A stretch of DNA of 64,000 bases from Geothrix sp. (GTDB lineage Bacteria; Acidobacteriota; Holophagae; Holophagales; Holophagaceae), in contig NZ_JAHRYQ010000002.1 of NCBI RefSeq assembly GCF_020622065.1, forward strand, positions 1,258,606-1,322,605. The letters run 5' to 3'. Shown piece after piece: positions 26,357 through 34,613 of the stretch; position 1 is the stretch's first letter; each line of letters opens with the position of its first letter. The notes beneath the pieces are model-generated. The model made no database searches, had not been told where the DNA came from, and saw nothing but the letters and a program-made list of their open reading frames with translations. The translations under genes and the position numbers were made by a program.

Positions 26357-28153
26357 ATGTCCCGCATCCGGATCCTGCCCGACCAGGTGGCCAACCAGAT
26401 CGCCGCCGGGGAGGTGGTGGAGCGACCCAGCTCGGTGTTGAAGGAGCTGGTGGAGAATGCCCTGGATGCCGGCGCGCGCCGCATTGAAGTGGCCTGGGAG
26501 GAGGGTGGCAAGCGCTTCCTGGAGGTGGCGGACGATGGCTCGGGCATGGCCCGGGATGACCTGTACCTGGCCCTGGAGCGCCACGCCACCAGCAAGGTGC
26601 GCACCGCGGAGGATCTGGGGCACCTGGCCAGTTTCGGGTTTCGTGGCGAGGCCCTGCCCAGCATCGCCAGCGTCAGCCGCTTCGACCTCACGAGCGCGGA
26701 ATCCGAGGGTGCGGGCCACCGTCTTCGCTGCGAATTCGGCGTCATCAAGGAGGTGGCGCCGGTCTCCCGCAGCCGAGGCACCACCGTGGCCGTGCGCGAC
26801 CTGTTCGCCCAGCTGCCGGCGCGGCGCCGCTTCCTGAAGTCCACGGATACGGAACACGCCCAGCTCTGGGGCGCCGTGGCGCGGCTGGCCCTGAGCTCGC
26901 CCGGGGTCCACTGGACCATCCGCCCGGATCGCGGCGCGCCCCTGGTGCTGCCGCCCGTGGACGACCCGGGGCAGCGCCTGGCGCCGCTCCTGGGCGAGAA
27001 GCTGGGCCGCCTGGTGCCCTTCGTGAACGGAGAACGCCCCTGGCGTCTGCGGGGCTTCGTGTCGCCGCCGGATCTCAGCTTCCGCGACCGCAACCACCTC
27101 TACCTCTTCGTGAATGGCCGGGCCGTGCGGGATCGCCTTCTGCTGGCGGCGCTCTCCGAGGCCTGGTCCGGCACCTTCGCCAAGGGCTCGTACCCGGCGG
27201 CCGTGCTCTTCCTGGAGCTGCCTCCCGAGGCGGTGGATGTGAATGTGCATCCCACCAAGGCTGAGGTGCGCTTCCGCGAACCCCAGCGCATCTTCGCCTG
27301 GGTGCGGGGAGGCGCCGAGGAGGCCTGGGCGAAACTGCGTGGCGGATTGGCGTCGGTGCTGGAGCTGCCGCCCAAGCCCCTGGAGGCCGAGTTCGAGCTG
27401 GACCCTTCGCGCCGGCTGGTGCCCCAGCATCCGCGGCTCTGGTCCGATCATTCGGGGGGAGCCCTCGGGGGGTACCGGGCCCTGGAGGAGGCCTTCGGCA
27501 CGCCACCGTCGGACGCCGTCTATGCCTACGAACCGGCGCCCTCGGGCGTGGCGGAGGGCCCGGATTCAGAGGCGGGCATCCGGTACCTGGGGGCCTTCCA
27601 GCGGACCTACCTGCTGGCGGAGATCACTGGCCCTGCGGGGCCCGAACTCTGGATCGTGGATCAGCATGTGGCCCATGAACGGGTGCTCTTCGAGCAGCTC
27701 TTTCTGCGCCGCCATGCGCCCGCCATCCAGCCCCTGATGCCGCCCCAGGTCGTGCAATTGGGGCCGGAAGCGCTGGCCCGCCTCCTGCCCTTCCTGGCGG
27801 AACTGGCCGCTGCGGGCGTGGAGGTCGATCCGTTTGGGGCCGATGCCCTGGTCGTGCGCGGCCTGCCGGATTTCCTGGTGGATCGCGACCCGCAGGCCCT
27901 GCTGGAGGATCTGCTGGCCCGGCTGGAGCGGGAAGGGCGCGTGGACCTCGACGCGTTCCGCCGCGACCTCAACGCCGAACTGGCCTGCCGCGCCGCCATC
28001 AAGAAGCACCACGCACTGCCGCCCGATCTGGCCCTGGGCCTCATCCAGGACCTCCTCGCCTGCGAAGTCCCCAACACCTGCCCCCACGGCCGGCCGATCA
28101 TCAAGAAACTGACCCTGGAGGACCTGGAGCGGAGCTTCGGGCGGAGGCTTTGA
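26357..28153 (+). CDS. mutL: DNA mismatch repair protein MutL
   Basis: A 598-residue protein. The N-terminal GHKL ATPase is complete: VVERPSSVLKELVENALDAG with catalytic Glu and metal-binding Asn, DDGSGM, and FGFRGEALPSIASVS. The C-terminal endonuclease motif DQHVAHERVLFE begins at residue 435 (DQHxxxE(x)4E), with ACRAAIK near 540 and CPHGRP at 575-580. So this MutL should nick DNA, as expected in organisms that lack MutH/Dam. The start is ATG 26357. It is monocistronic or the end of its unit; no mutS is in the window. Confidence 0.96.
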   Translation: MSRIRILPDQVANQIAAGEVVERPSSVLKELVENALDAGARRIEVAWEEGGKRFLEVADDGSGMARDDLYLALERHATSKVRTAEDLGHLASFGFRGEALPSIASVSRFDLTSAESEGAGHRLRCEFGVIKEVAPVSRSRGTTVAVRDLFAQLPARRRFLKSTDTEHAQLWGAVARLALSSPGVHWTIRPDRGAPLVLPPVDDPGQRLAPLLGEKLGRLVPFVNGERPWRLRGFVSPPDLSFRDRNHLYLFVNGRAVRDRLLLAALSEAWSGTFAKGSYPAAVLFLELPPEAVDVNVHPTKAEVRFREPQRIFAWVRGGAEEAWAKLRGGLASVLELPPKPLEAEFELDPSRRLVPQHPRLWSDHSGGALGGYRALEEAFGTPPSDAVYAYEPAPSGVAEGPDSEAGIRYLGAFQRTYLLAEITGPAGPELWIVDQHVAHERVLFEQLFLRRHAPAIQPLMPPQVVQLGPEALARLLPFLAELAAAGVEVDPFGADALVVRGLPDFLVDRDPQALLEDLLARLEREGRVDLDAFRRDLNAELACRAAIKKHHALPPDLALGLIQDLLACEVPNTCPHGRPIIKKLTLEDLERSFGRRL

Positions 28154-28259
28154 TCGGGCCCCCGGAAGGCGCCCTGGCCTCAACAGGGTCAAAGCTGCCC
28201 AATTCTCAGCCCATCCCGGAGGAAACCCGATGGGATCCCCAACCAGCGAGGGAGCTTCC

Positions 28260-29033
28260 ATGCAGGCCGTGATTCTTTGTGGGGGGAAGGGCACGCGCCT
28301 TCGGGAAGAGACCGAATTCAAACCGAAACCCATGATCCGCGTGGGTGACCAGCCGATCCTCTGGCACATCCAGAAGCACTTCGCGACCCACGGGGTCAGT
28401 GACTTCGTCCTGTGCATGGGGTACAAGGCCGAGCTGATTCGGGACTATTTCCTGAACTACGATCTCAACCATTCCGATGTGTTGCTCGAGCTGGGCACGA
28501 AGCATGTGGTGCCGCTGGAGGCCGGGTACGAGGAAAGGAACTGGCGGATCTGGATGGTGGACACCGGGCAGGAGACCAATACGGGCGGGCGCCTGAAGCG
28601 CATCCAGAAATACATCCAGGGGCCGACCTTCCTGGCAACCTACGGTGACGGCGTGGCCGATGTGGATATTCCCCGACTCCTGGCCTTCCATGCCTCGCAT
28701 GGGAAGTTAGCGACGGTGACGGCTGTGCGTCCCAGCTCCCGATTCGGCGAACTGGGCCTGTCGGGCGACAGCGTCACCCTCTTTGCGGAAAAGCCCCAGG
28801 TGCGGGAGGGGTGGATCAACGGCGGCTTCTTCGTCTTCCAGCGGGAAGTCCTCGATCTCATCGAGGGAGACGAGGACTCTCTGGAATTGGGCCTCCTGAG
28901 GAAGCTGTCGGAGCGGGACGAGCTCCGGGCCTACTTCCACGAGGGATTCTGGCAGTGCATGGACACCTACCGGGAAATGGAGCTGCTCCAGGATCTGTGG
29001 CATTCGGGGCATGCTCCCTGGAAGACCTGGTGA
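28260..29033 (+). CDS. rfbF: Glucose-1-phosphate cytidylyltransferase
   Basis: A 257-residue protein. AVILCGGKGTRLREET with the nucleotide-binding GGxGTRLxE motif opens the protein, followed by KPMIRVGDQPILWHI and TYGDGVADVD, and GWINGGFFVFQREV toward the end. All are typical of RfbF (CTP + glucose 1-phosphate to CDP-glucose). The start ATG 28260 follows GAGGGAGC; an ATG at 28230 is less likely. It is the first gene of a long plus-strand sugar operon, with rfbG 4 bp downstream. About 106 bases separate it from mutL and probably hold its promoter. Confidence 0.94.
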   Translation: MQAVILCGGKGTRLREETEFKPKPMIRVGDQPILWHIQKHFATHGVSDFVLCMGYKAELIRDYFLNYDLNHSDVLLELGTKHVVPLEAGYEERNWRIWMVDTGQETNTGGRLKRIQKYIQGPTFLATYGDGVADVDIPRLLAFHASHGKLATVTAVRPSSRFGELGLSGDSVTLFAEKPQVREGWINGGFFVFQREVLDLIEGDEDSLELGLLRKLSERDELRAYFHEGFWQCMDTYREMELLQDLWHSGHAPWKTW

Positions 29034-29037
29034 TCCA

Positions 29038-30081
29038 ATGGATTTGGGCGAAGCCTACCGCGGCAAGCGCGTCCTGCTGACTGGGCACACCGGGTTCAAG
29101 GGGGCTTGGCTGGTCCTCTGGCTGCGGCGCCTGGGGGCGGAAGTCGGGGCGGTCGCCCTGCCCCCGGGCACCGAGCCGAACCTCTGGTCCGCCCTCGGCC
29201 TCGAGAAGGAGGTGCGCTCGGAGTATGCAGACATCCGCGATTCCGGACGGCTGCGGGCCCTGGTGGACACCTTCCGTCCGGAACTCGTCTTCCACTTGGC
29301 GGCCCAGGCCCTCGTGCTTCCTTCCTACGAAGATCCCGTGGGCACCTTCGCCACCAACCTCATGGGCACGGTGAATCTCCTGGAAGCCTGCCGCCACCAG
29401 CCCTCCATCCGGGCCATGGTGGTCGTGACCAGCGACAAGTGTTACCGCCAACCCGGGAGGCGCCCGTTCCGCGAGGACGATCCCCTGGGTGGGGAGGATC
29501 CCTACAGCGCCTCCAAAGCCTGTGCCGAACTCGCCACGGCCGCTTATCGCCATTCCTATTTCCAGGAGGGGGTCGGCCTCGCCACGGTCCGGGCAGGCAA
29601 TGTCATCGGAGGCGGCGACTGGGCGGCCCACCGGTTGGTCCCGGACCTCGTGCGCGCCTTCCAGCAGGGGAGGACCCCCGGGATCCGGCGGCCTGAAGCC
29701 CGGCGGCCCTGGCAGCATGTCCTGGATCCCCTGGATGGCTACCTGCGCCTCGGGGCCAAGCTGGCGGCTGAGCCGGGACCCTGGTCCGGGCCCTGGAATG
29801 TCGGCCCCACCCCGGAGCAGGCCTGGACGGTGGCCCAAGTCGCCGATGCCTGCTGCCGGGCTTGGGGGGGGACGGCGAGCTGGATTCGGGAAGATACTCC
29901 CTCTGGGCTGGAGGCGGAGCGGCTGGAACTCGACGGTTCCCGGATCCAGGAACGGCTGGGTTGGACGCCGCGATGGACCGTGGAAGCGGCGATTGAGCGG
30001 AGCGTCCGATGGTACCGGGCCTTCGCGGATGGGGTGCCAGCGCGCGTCCTTTGCGAAACCGATCTGGAGGCCCGCGGATGA
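29038..30081 (+). CDS. rfbG: CDP-glucose 4,6-dehydratase
   Basis: A 347-residue short-chain dehydrogenase fold. TGHTGFKGAW is the NAD-binding motif near residues 15-25, with VVVTSDKCY carrying the active-site segment, and DPYSASKACAEL carrying the Tyr-x3-Lys catalytic pair. RAGNVIGGGDWAAHRLVPD completes the CDP-glucose dehydratase pattern. It converts CDP-glucose to CDP-4-keto-6-deoxyglucose, the branch point for the downstream enzymes. Stop and next start overlap (ATGA), so the operon is translationally coupled here. Confidence 0.94.
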   Translation: MDLGEAYRGKRVLLTGHTGFKGAWLVLWLRRLGAEVGAVALPPGTEPNLWSALGLEKEVRSEYADIRDSGRLRALVDTFRPELVFHLAAQALVLPSYEDPVGTFATNLMGTVNLLEACRHQPSIRAMVVVTSDKCYRQPGRRPFREDDPLGGEDPYSASKACAELATAAYRHSYFQEGVGLATVRAGNVIGGGDWAAHRLVPDLVRAFQQGRTPGIRRPEARRPWQHVLDPLDGYLRLGAKLAAEPGPWSGPWNVGPTPEQAWTVAQVADACCRAWGGTASWIREDTPSGLEAERLELDGSRIQERLGWTPRWTVEAAIERSVRWYRAFADGVPARVLCETDLEARG

Positions 30082-31316
30082 GCCACCTGACCTGCCGCAT
30101 CTGCGGCTCACCCCTCGAGTTGAGCTTGGTGGATCTGGGTACGAGCCCTTTGGCCAACGCTTACCTCAGGCCGGAGGACCTGGAACGGTCCGAGGTGTAC
30201 CACCCTTTGCATCCGCGGGTTTGCGAGTCCTGCTGGCTGATCCAGCTCCCCGCCTTCGAGACACCCGAGGCCCTGTTCGGGCACTACCTGTATTTCTCCT
30301 CCTTCTCGGATGCGTGGCTTGCTCATGGTCGTGCCCTGGCCACCGAGGCCATCCGGGACCTCGGACTGGACACCCGGAGCCGCGTGGTCGAGGTCGCCAG
30401 CAACGACGGGTACCTGCTCCAGTATTTCAAAGAGGCGGGAGTCCCGGTCCTCGGCATCGAGCCCGCCGCCAATGTGGCCCAGGCCGCCGCGGCCAAGGGT
30501 ATTCCGACGCTGACCCGGTTCTTTGGGACCGAGCTCGGCGAGGAGCTGGCGCAGTCGGGGCGTCAGGCCGATCTCCTGCTGGGCCTCAATGTCCTGGCCC
30601 ATGTCCCGGACCTGCATGATTTCACGGAGGGCCTGCGCCGGGCCCTGGCGCCCCGGGGCACGCTGGTCCTGGAATTTCCCCACCTGTTGGAGCTGATTCA
30701 GGGCCTCCAATTCGACACGATCTACCACGAACACTTCAGCTATCTGAGCCTGCTGGTCGTGGAGCGGCTCTTTGCGGAACATGGGCTGGCTGTCTTCGAT
30801 GTGCAGCGTCTCTCCACCCATGGGGGGTCTCTCCGCATCCACGGATGCGGCTCTGCTGATCCCCGGGCCGCCCATCCCTCTGAGCGGTTGCGCCTCCTGA
30901 GGCGGCTGGAGCACGAGGCCGGTCTCGACCGGAAGGAAGGCTACGCGGGATTCCAGGCGCGGGTGTGGGACCTGAAGAACGCCTTGCTCACCTTTCTCAT
31001 CGACCAGAAACGCGCGGGGCGAGTGGTCGGGGCCTACGGGGCTCCAGCCAAGGGAAACACCTTCCTGAATTTTGCCGGGATCGGACCGGATCTGATCCCT
31101 TTCACGGTGGACCGGAGTCCGCACAAACAGGGCCGATTCCTTCCGGGAAGCCGCATCCCCATCCTGGCACCCGAGGCCGTGGCTGCCCGGCGGCCGGATT
31201 TTCTGCTCATCCTCCCCTGGAACCTCCGAGAGGAGATCCGCGAGCAGATGGGCCACATCCGCGGGTGGGGAGGGCGTTTCGTGACCGCCGTCCCCCGGCT
31301 GGAGGTAATGGCGTGA
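30078..31316 (+). CDS. SAM-dependent sugar C-methyltransferase-like protein
   Basis: A 412-residue protein with the three-part architecture of C-methyltransferases for nucleotide-linked sugars (TylC3/NovU/TcaB9 type). An N-terminal zinc-binding segment (CRICGSPLELSLVDLGTSPL and CESCWL) is followed by the SAM fold (VVEVASNDGYLLQYF, LGLNVLAHVPD) and the conserved TIYHEHFSY containing the active-site tyrosine/histidine region. A C-terminal lobe contains VVGAYGAPAKGNTFLN. It should methylate C3 of the 4-keto sugar made by RfbG, giving a branched sugar. The start is ATG 30078. Confidence 0.88.
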   Translation: MSHLTCRICGSPLELSLVDLGTSPLANAYLRPEDLERSEVYHPLHPRVCESCWLIQLPAFETPEALFGHYLYFSSFSDAWLAHGRALATEAIRDLGLDTRSRVVEVASNDGYLLQYFKEAGVPVLGIEPAANVAQAAAAKGIPTLTRFFGTELGEELAQSGRQADLLLGLNVLAHVPDLHDFTEGLRRALAPRGTLVLEFPHLLELIQGLQFDTIYHEHFSYLSLLVVERLFAEHGLAVFDVQRLSTHGGSLRIHGCGSADPRAAHPSERLRLLRRLEHEAGLDRKEGYAGFQARVWDLKNALLTFLIDQKRAGRVVGAYGAPAKGNTFLNFAGIGPDLIPFTVDRSPHKQGRFLPGSRIPILAPEAVAARRPDFLLILPWNLREEIREQMGHIRGWGGRFVTAVPRLEVMA

Positions 31317-31885
31317 ACTTCCTGGAGACGCCGATTCCCGGGGCCATGGTCATCGAGGCCGACCGGCACGAGGACGACCGGGGTTTCTTCGCCCGGGTCT
31401 ATTGCGAGCAGGCCTTCCGGCAGGCGGGGCTGCCCGTGACCTGGCCCCAGTCCAGCAGCGTGTGGAACCGGCGGAAGGGCACCCTCCGGGGCCTGCACTT
31501 CCAGGAGGCGCCCCATCAGGAAGCCAAGCTGGTGCGGTGCGCGGTGGGACGGATCTTCGATGTCATCGTCGATCTCCGTTCCGGGTCACCCACCTACCGC
31601 CATTGGTGGGGTGTGGAGCTGAGCCGGGAGAACTTGAGGACCCTCTTCGTCCCCGTGGGCCTCGCCCACGGCTACCAGACGCTGGTGGATGACTCGGAGA
31701 TCCATTACATGATCTCGGCCCTTCATGTCCCTGGGGTGGCGCGGGGCATCCGCTGGGATGATGCGGATCTCGGAATCCCCTGGCCCCAGGGGGATCCGGT
31801 GCTGTCCGAACAGGATCGCGCCTGGCCGGATCTGGGTGCGTGGCATGCGGACAAGCTGAGGGAGAAGGGGGAACACCATGACTGA
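31313..31885 (+). CDS. dTDP-4-dehydrorhamnose 3,5-epimerase-like (RmlC/RfbC family) enzyme
   Basis: A 190-residue cupin-fold protein. DRGFFARVYCEQAF, TLRGLHFQEAPHQEAKLVRC (catalytic His) and GRIFDVIVDLR are RmlC signatures; FVPVGLAHGYQTL follows. The start is GTG 31313, six bases after GGAGGT (31301-31306), overlapping the methyltransferase stop (GTGA). In a CDP-glucose operon the true substrate is probably the CDP-4-keto-6-deoxy sugar (or its C-methylated form), epimerised at C3 and/or C5, rather than the dTDP sugar of the family name. No rmlA, rmlB or rmlD genes lie nearby. Confidence 0.88.
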   Translation: MNFLETPIPGAMVIEADRHEDDRGFFARVYCEQAFRQAGLPVTWPQSSSVWNRRKGTLRGLHFQEAPHQEAKLVRCAVGRIFDVIVDLRSGSPTYRHWWGVELSRENLRTLFVPVGLAHGYQTLVDDSEIHYMISALHVPGVARGIRWDDADLGIPWPQGDPVLSEQDRAWPDLGAWHADKLREKGEHHD

Positions 31886-33011
31886 ACGGGCCCTGCCGGT
31901 ATTCAGACCTTTCTTGGATGAAACGGATTTCCAGGCTGCGCGGGCGGCCCTGGAGATGGGTTGGCTGGGCATGGGCAGCTATGTCGGGCAGTTCGAGGAG
32001 GCCACCCGGACCTACCTGGAAGCAGACGATCGCCATGTGGTGGCGGTGAGCACCGGGCACGCCGCCCTGCATCTGGCATTGTTGGTCGCGGGGGTGGGAC
32101 CCGGCGATGAGGTCATCACCCCCTCCTTCAACAATGTGGCGGACTTCCAGGCCATCTTGGCCACGGGTGCGGACCCGGTCTTCTGTGACATCAGCGACGA
32201 CACCCTCTGCATCGACCTGGAGCGGGCCGAGGCGCTGATTTCACCCCGCACCAAGGCGATCATCGCCATGGACTACGACTGCATTCTCTGCGATCACGAT
32301 GAAGTGGGCCGATTGGCGGCCCGGCACGGCCTCCGGGTCATCCACGATGCCGCCCACGCCTTCGGGTCCCGGTACCATGGGAAGCGGATCGGCAGCTTCT
32401 CGGACATCGCCATTTTCAGCTTCGATCCGGTGAAGACCATCACCTGCATCGATGGCGGTCTGGTGGTCGTCCGCACGGAGGAAGAGAAGCGCGCCCTGCA
32501 AGAGATGCGGCTCATCGGCATGGGGCAACCGTCCACGCTCATGTATCAGAACCGCCGGGCCTGGACCTACGATGTGAATCGTCTCGGATTCCGCTATCAC
32601 ATGGCCAACCTGCATGCGGCCATCGGCCTCGGACAGCTCTCCAAGATGGACACCATCGAGCGGACCCGCCGGGCGGCCTGTCGCCGCTACAGCGAAGGAC
32701 TGGCGGACCTGCCGACGGTCCGGACCCCCAGAAGCGATTTTGAAGGCGTGGTGCCCTTCCTCTACTACATCCGGGTTCCACCCGAGGGGAGGGATGATCT
32801 GCGGGGTTTTCTCCAGGAGCGGGGCATCGATACGGGCATCCACTGGCAGCCAGGTCACTGGTTCACCCTGTTCAAGGACTGTCGGAAGGGCGATCTAAAG
32901 GTGACGGAACGCGTGGGCCACGAGATCCTCTCCCTGCCTCTGCATTCGGCCATGCGGGATGCCGACCTCGACCGCACGGTGACGGCTATCCGGGCCTTTT
33001 TTGATAAGTGA
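31878..33011 (+). CDS. DegT/DnrJ/EryC1-family sugar aminotransferase
   Basis: A 377-residue PLP enzyme. VSTGHAALHLALL binds PLP phosphate; D157 in VIHDAAHAFGS contacts the pyridine nitrogen; K186 in FSFDPVKTITCIDGG is the Schiff-base lysine. The lysine argues for an aminotransferase rather than an RfbH-type 3-dehydrase, which has His there. It should put an amino group on a keto sugar, at C3 or C4. The start is ATG 31878, overlapping the epimerase by eight bases. The formyltransferase that follows gives the likely fate of the amine. Confidence 0.92.
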   Translation: MTERALPVFRPFLDETDFQAARAALEMGWLGMGSYVGQFEEATRTYLEADDRHVVAVSTGHAALHLALLVAGVGPGDEVITPSFNNVADFQAILATGADPVFCDISDDTLCIDLERAEALISPRTKAIIAMDYDCILCDHDEVGRLAARHGLRVIHDAAHAFGSRYHGKRIGSFSDIAIFSFDPVKTITCIDGGLVVVRTEEEKRALQEMRLIGMGQPSTLMYQNRRAWTYDVNRLGFRYHMANLHAAIGLGQLSKMDTIERTRRAACRRYSEGLADLPTVRTPRSDFEGVVPFLYYIRVPPEGRDDLRGFLQERGIDTGIHWQPGHWFTLFKDCRKGDLKVTERVGHEILSLPLHSAMRDADLDRTVTAIRAFFDK

Positions 33012-33021
33012 GGTGGTCCGC

Positions 33022-33846
33022 GTGAGCCCAACCAGACCCAGTGCCATTCTGATGGGCTCCAAGCCAGGGAGTGTCGTCGCCCTAGAGATACTGCTCCGGC
33101 GGGGCTGGGAGGTCCCCATGGTGGTGGTGGGGCGGAATGTCTCCCATCCCTGGATGCCCACCCCTGATCTGGAAGCCCACGCCCGTCGCCGCGGCATCCC
33201 CGTCCGAAGCCAGAAGGAACTGCTCGATCCGCCGCCGGTCGATTTCGTCATCAGCTACATGTACCGGAACCGGGTCACAGCCTCCACCCGTGCTCTCGCC
33301 CGCCGAGCGGCCCTCAACTTCCACGCAGGTCCCCTTCCCGAGTTTGGCGGCTGGGCTTTCTACAATGTGGCGATTCTCGAGGAACGCAGAGAGTACGGCT
33401 GCACATGCCACTACATGGAAGACGCCTTCGACGCGGGCGATCTCCTCAGAGTCCGGCGCTTCCCCATCAATCCGGCGCAGGAGACGGCCGAGAGCCTGGA
33501 GCGCCGCTCCCAGGAGGAGATGATCCAGCTCTTCCTGGAGTTCTGCGCCTTGGCGGAATCCGGAAGCGAGCTGCCCCGGGAAGCCCAGGACCCCGCTCGG
33601 ATGCGCTACCTGGACCGGGCCGGTTTCGAGGCCCTGAAGCGGATTCCGGAGGGCGCCGATGGGGCGATCATCGATCGCCATGCCCGGGCCTTCTGGGCGC
33701 CGCCCTATGGGCTCGCCTATCTCGAAGGAGCCGGAGGGCGGGTGGAGGTGGTTCCGGCCTGCGTAAAAGAGGCCCTGGCCAGGGAATTCCATCGGGCGGA
33801 CCTGGATCGTCTTTTTATGGCCGCGGGCCTGGAGCTGGAACGATGA
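33022..33846 (+). CDS. Sugar N-formyltransferase-like protein
   Basis: A 274-residue protein of the FMT/purN formyltransferase fold. The catalytic triad is visible: N99 and H101 in LNFHAGPLPEFGG and D137 in DAFDAGDLL. The N-terminus SAILMGSKPGSVVALEILL is the Rossmann start. The start is GTG 33022, preceded by GAGGTGG; TTG 33001 is possible. Known relatives (VioF, QdtF, FdtF) use N10-formyl-THF to formylate aminosugars attached to dTDP. The gene directly follows the aminotransferase and overlaps the next gene (ATGA), so the end product is probably an N-formylated sugar, here probably CDP-linked. Confidence 0.85.
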   Translation: MSPTRPSAILMGSKPGSVVALEILLRRGWEVPMVVVGRNVSHPWMPTPDLEAHARRRGIPVRSQKELLDPPPVDFVISYMYRNRVTASTRALARRAALNFHAGPLPEFGGWAFYNVAILEERREYGCTCHYMEDAFDAGDLLRVRRFPINPAQETAESLERRSQEEMIQLFLEFCALAESGSELPREAQDPARMRYLDRAGFEALKRIPEGADGAIIDRHARAFWAPPYGLAYLEGAGGRVEVVPACVKEALAREFHRADLDRLFMAAGLELER

Positions 33847-34613
33847 AAATCAGCATCGACATGGACAACGGCCGGGTGGAGGTAGAGCGGGGAACGGGTC
33901 CGGTCGAATCCCATGAGGCGGGCACGGCGGAGGCCTTTGAATTGGTCTCGAAGGCCTGGTTGCGCGTGGGCTGGGACACCAAGTATGTCTACGGTTTCAC
34001 CTGGATGGGACGGCCCATCATTCAGCTCCCTGAGGACATGTTCCGGATCCAGGAGGTCATCCACCAGGTCCGGCCGACCCTCATCATTGAAACCGGCGTC
34101 GCCCATGGCGGATCGCTGATCTTCTACGCCAGCCTCTTCGAGGCCATGGGGACGGGGCGGGTCGTGGGCGTGGACATCGAGATCCGCCCCCACAATCGCA
34201 CCGCCATCGAGACCCATCCGATGGCGAAGCGGATCGACCTCATCGAAGGCAGTTCCGTCGATCCGGCCGTGGTGGAGGCGGTCCGCAGTCGGATCCGGCC
34301 GGACGACCGCGTCCTGGTGGTCCTGGATTCCTGCCACTCAAAGGATCATGTCCTGCAGGAACTCCGCTTCTATGCTCCGCTGGTGTCGGTGGGTTCGTAC
34401 ATCCTGGCGGCGGACGGCATCATGAAGGACCTGGTGGGTGCGCCTCGCAGCCAGCCGGATTGGGCCACCAACAATCCCGAAGCCGCGGCCCGGGCCTTCA
34501 TCGACGAATGTCCGGCCTTTGAAATTGTGGAGCCCCCCCGTCCCTTCAACGAAGGGCAGGTTGAGCATCCCGTGACCTATTGGCCGGGCGGCTGGCTCAA
34601 ACGGACCCGCTGA
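33843..34613 (+). CDS. CmcI-like (cephalosporin hydroxylase family) SAM-dependent methyltransferase
   Basis: A 256-residue protein. GRPIIQLPEDMFRIQEVIHQVRP, IIETGVAHGGSLIF (SAM motif), VVGVDIEIRPHNR, LVVLDSCHSKDHV and the terminal PVTYWPGGWLKR match the CmcI family, which is annotated as cephalosporin hydroxylase but is structurally an O-methyltransferase. The first ten residues after the start are unusual (MKISIDMDNG). In sugar operons such proteins are thought to O-methylate the sugar; that is inference. The last 17 bases overlap the convergent glycosyltransferase gene. Confidence 0.82.
   Translation: MKISIDMDNGRVEVERGTGPVESHEAGTAEAFELVSKAWLRVGWDTKYVYGFTWMGRPIIQLPEDMFRIQEVIHQVRPTLIIETGVAHGGSLIFYASLFEAMGTGRVVGVDIEIRPHNRTAIETHPMAKRIDLIEGSSVDPAVVEAVRSRIRPDDRVLVVLDSCHSKDHVLQELRFYAPLVSVGSYILAADGIMKDLVGAPRSQPDWATNNPEAAARAFIDECPAFEIVEPPRPFNEGQVEHPVTYWPGGWLKRTR

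Noticed and set aside
31313..31885. Naming the epimerase rfbC/rmlC with dTDP-rhamnose pathway role
   Set aside because: No other dTDP-rhamnose genes are here and the context is CDP-glucose; only the family is claimed.
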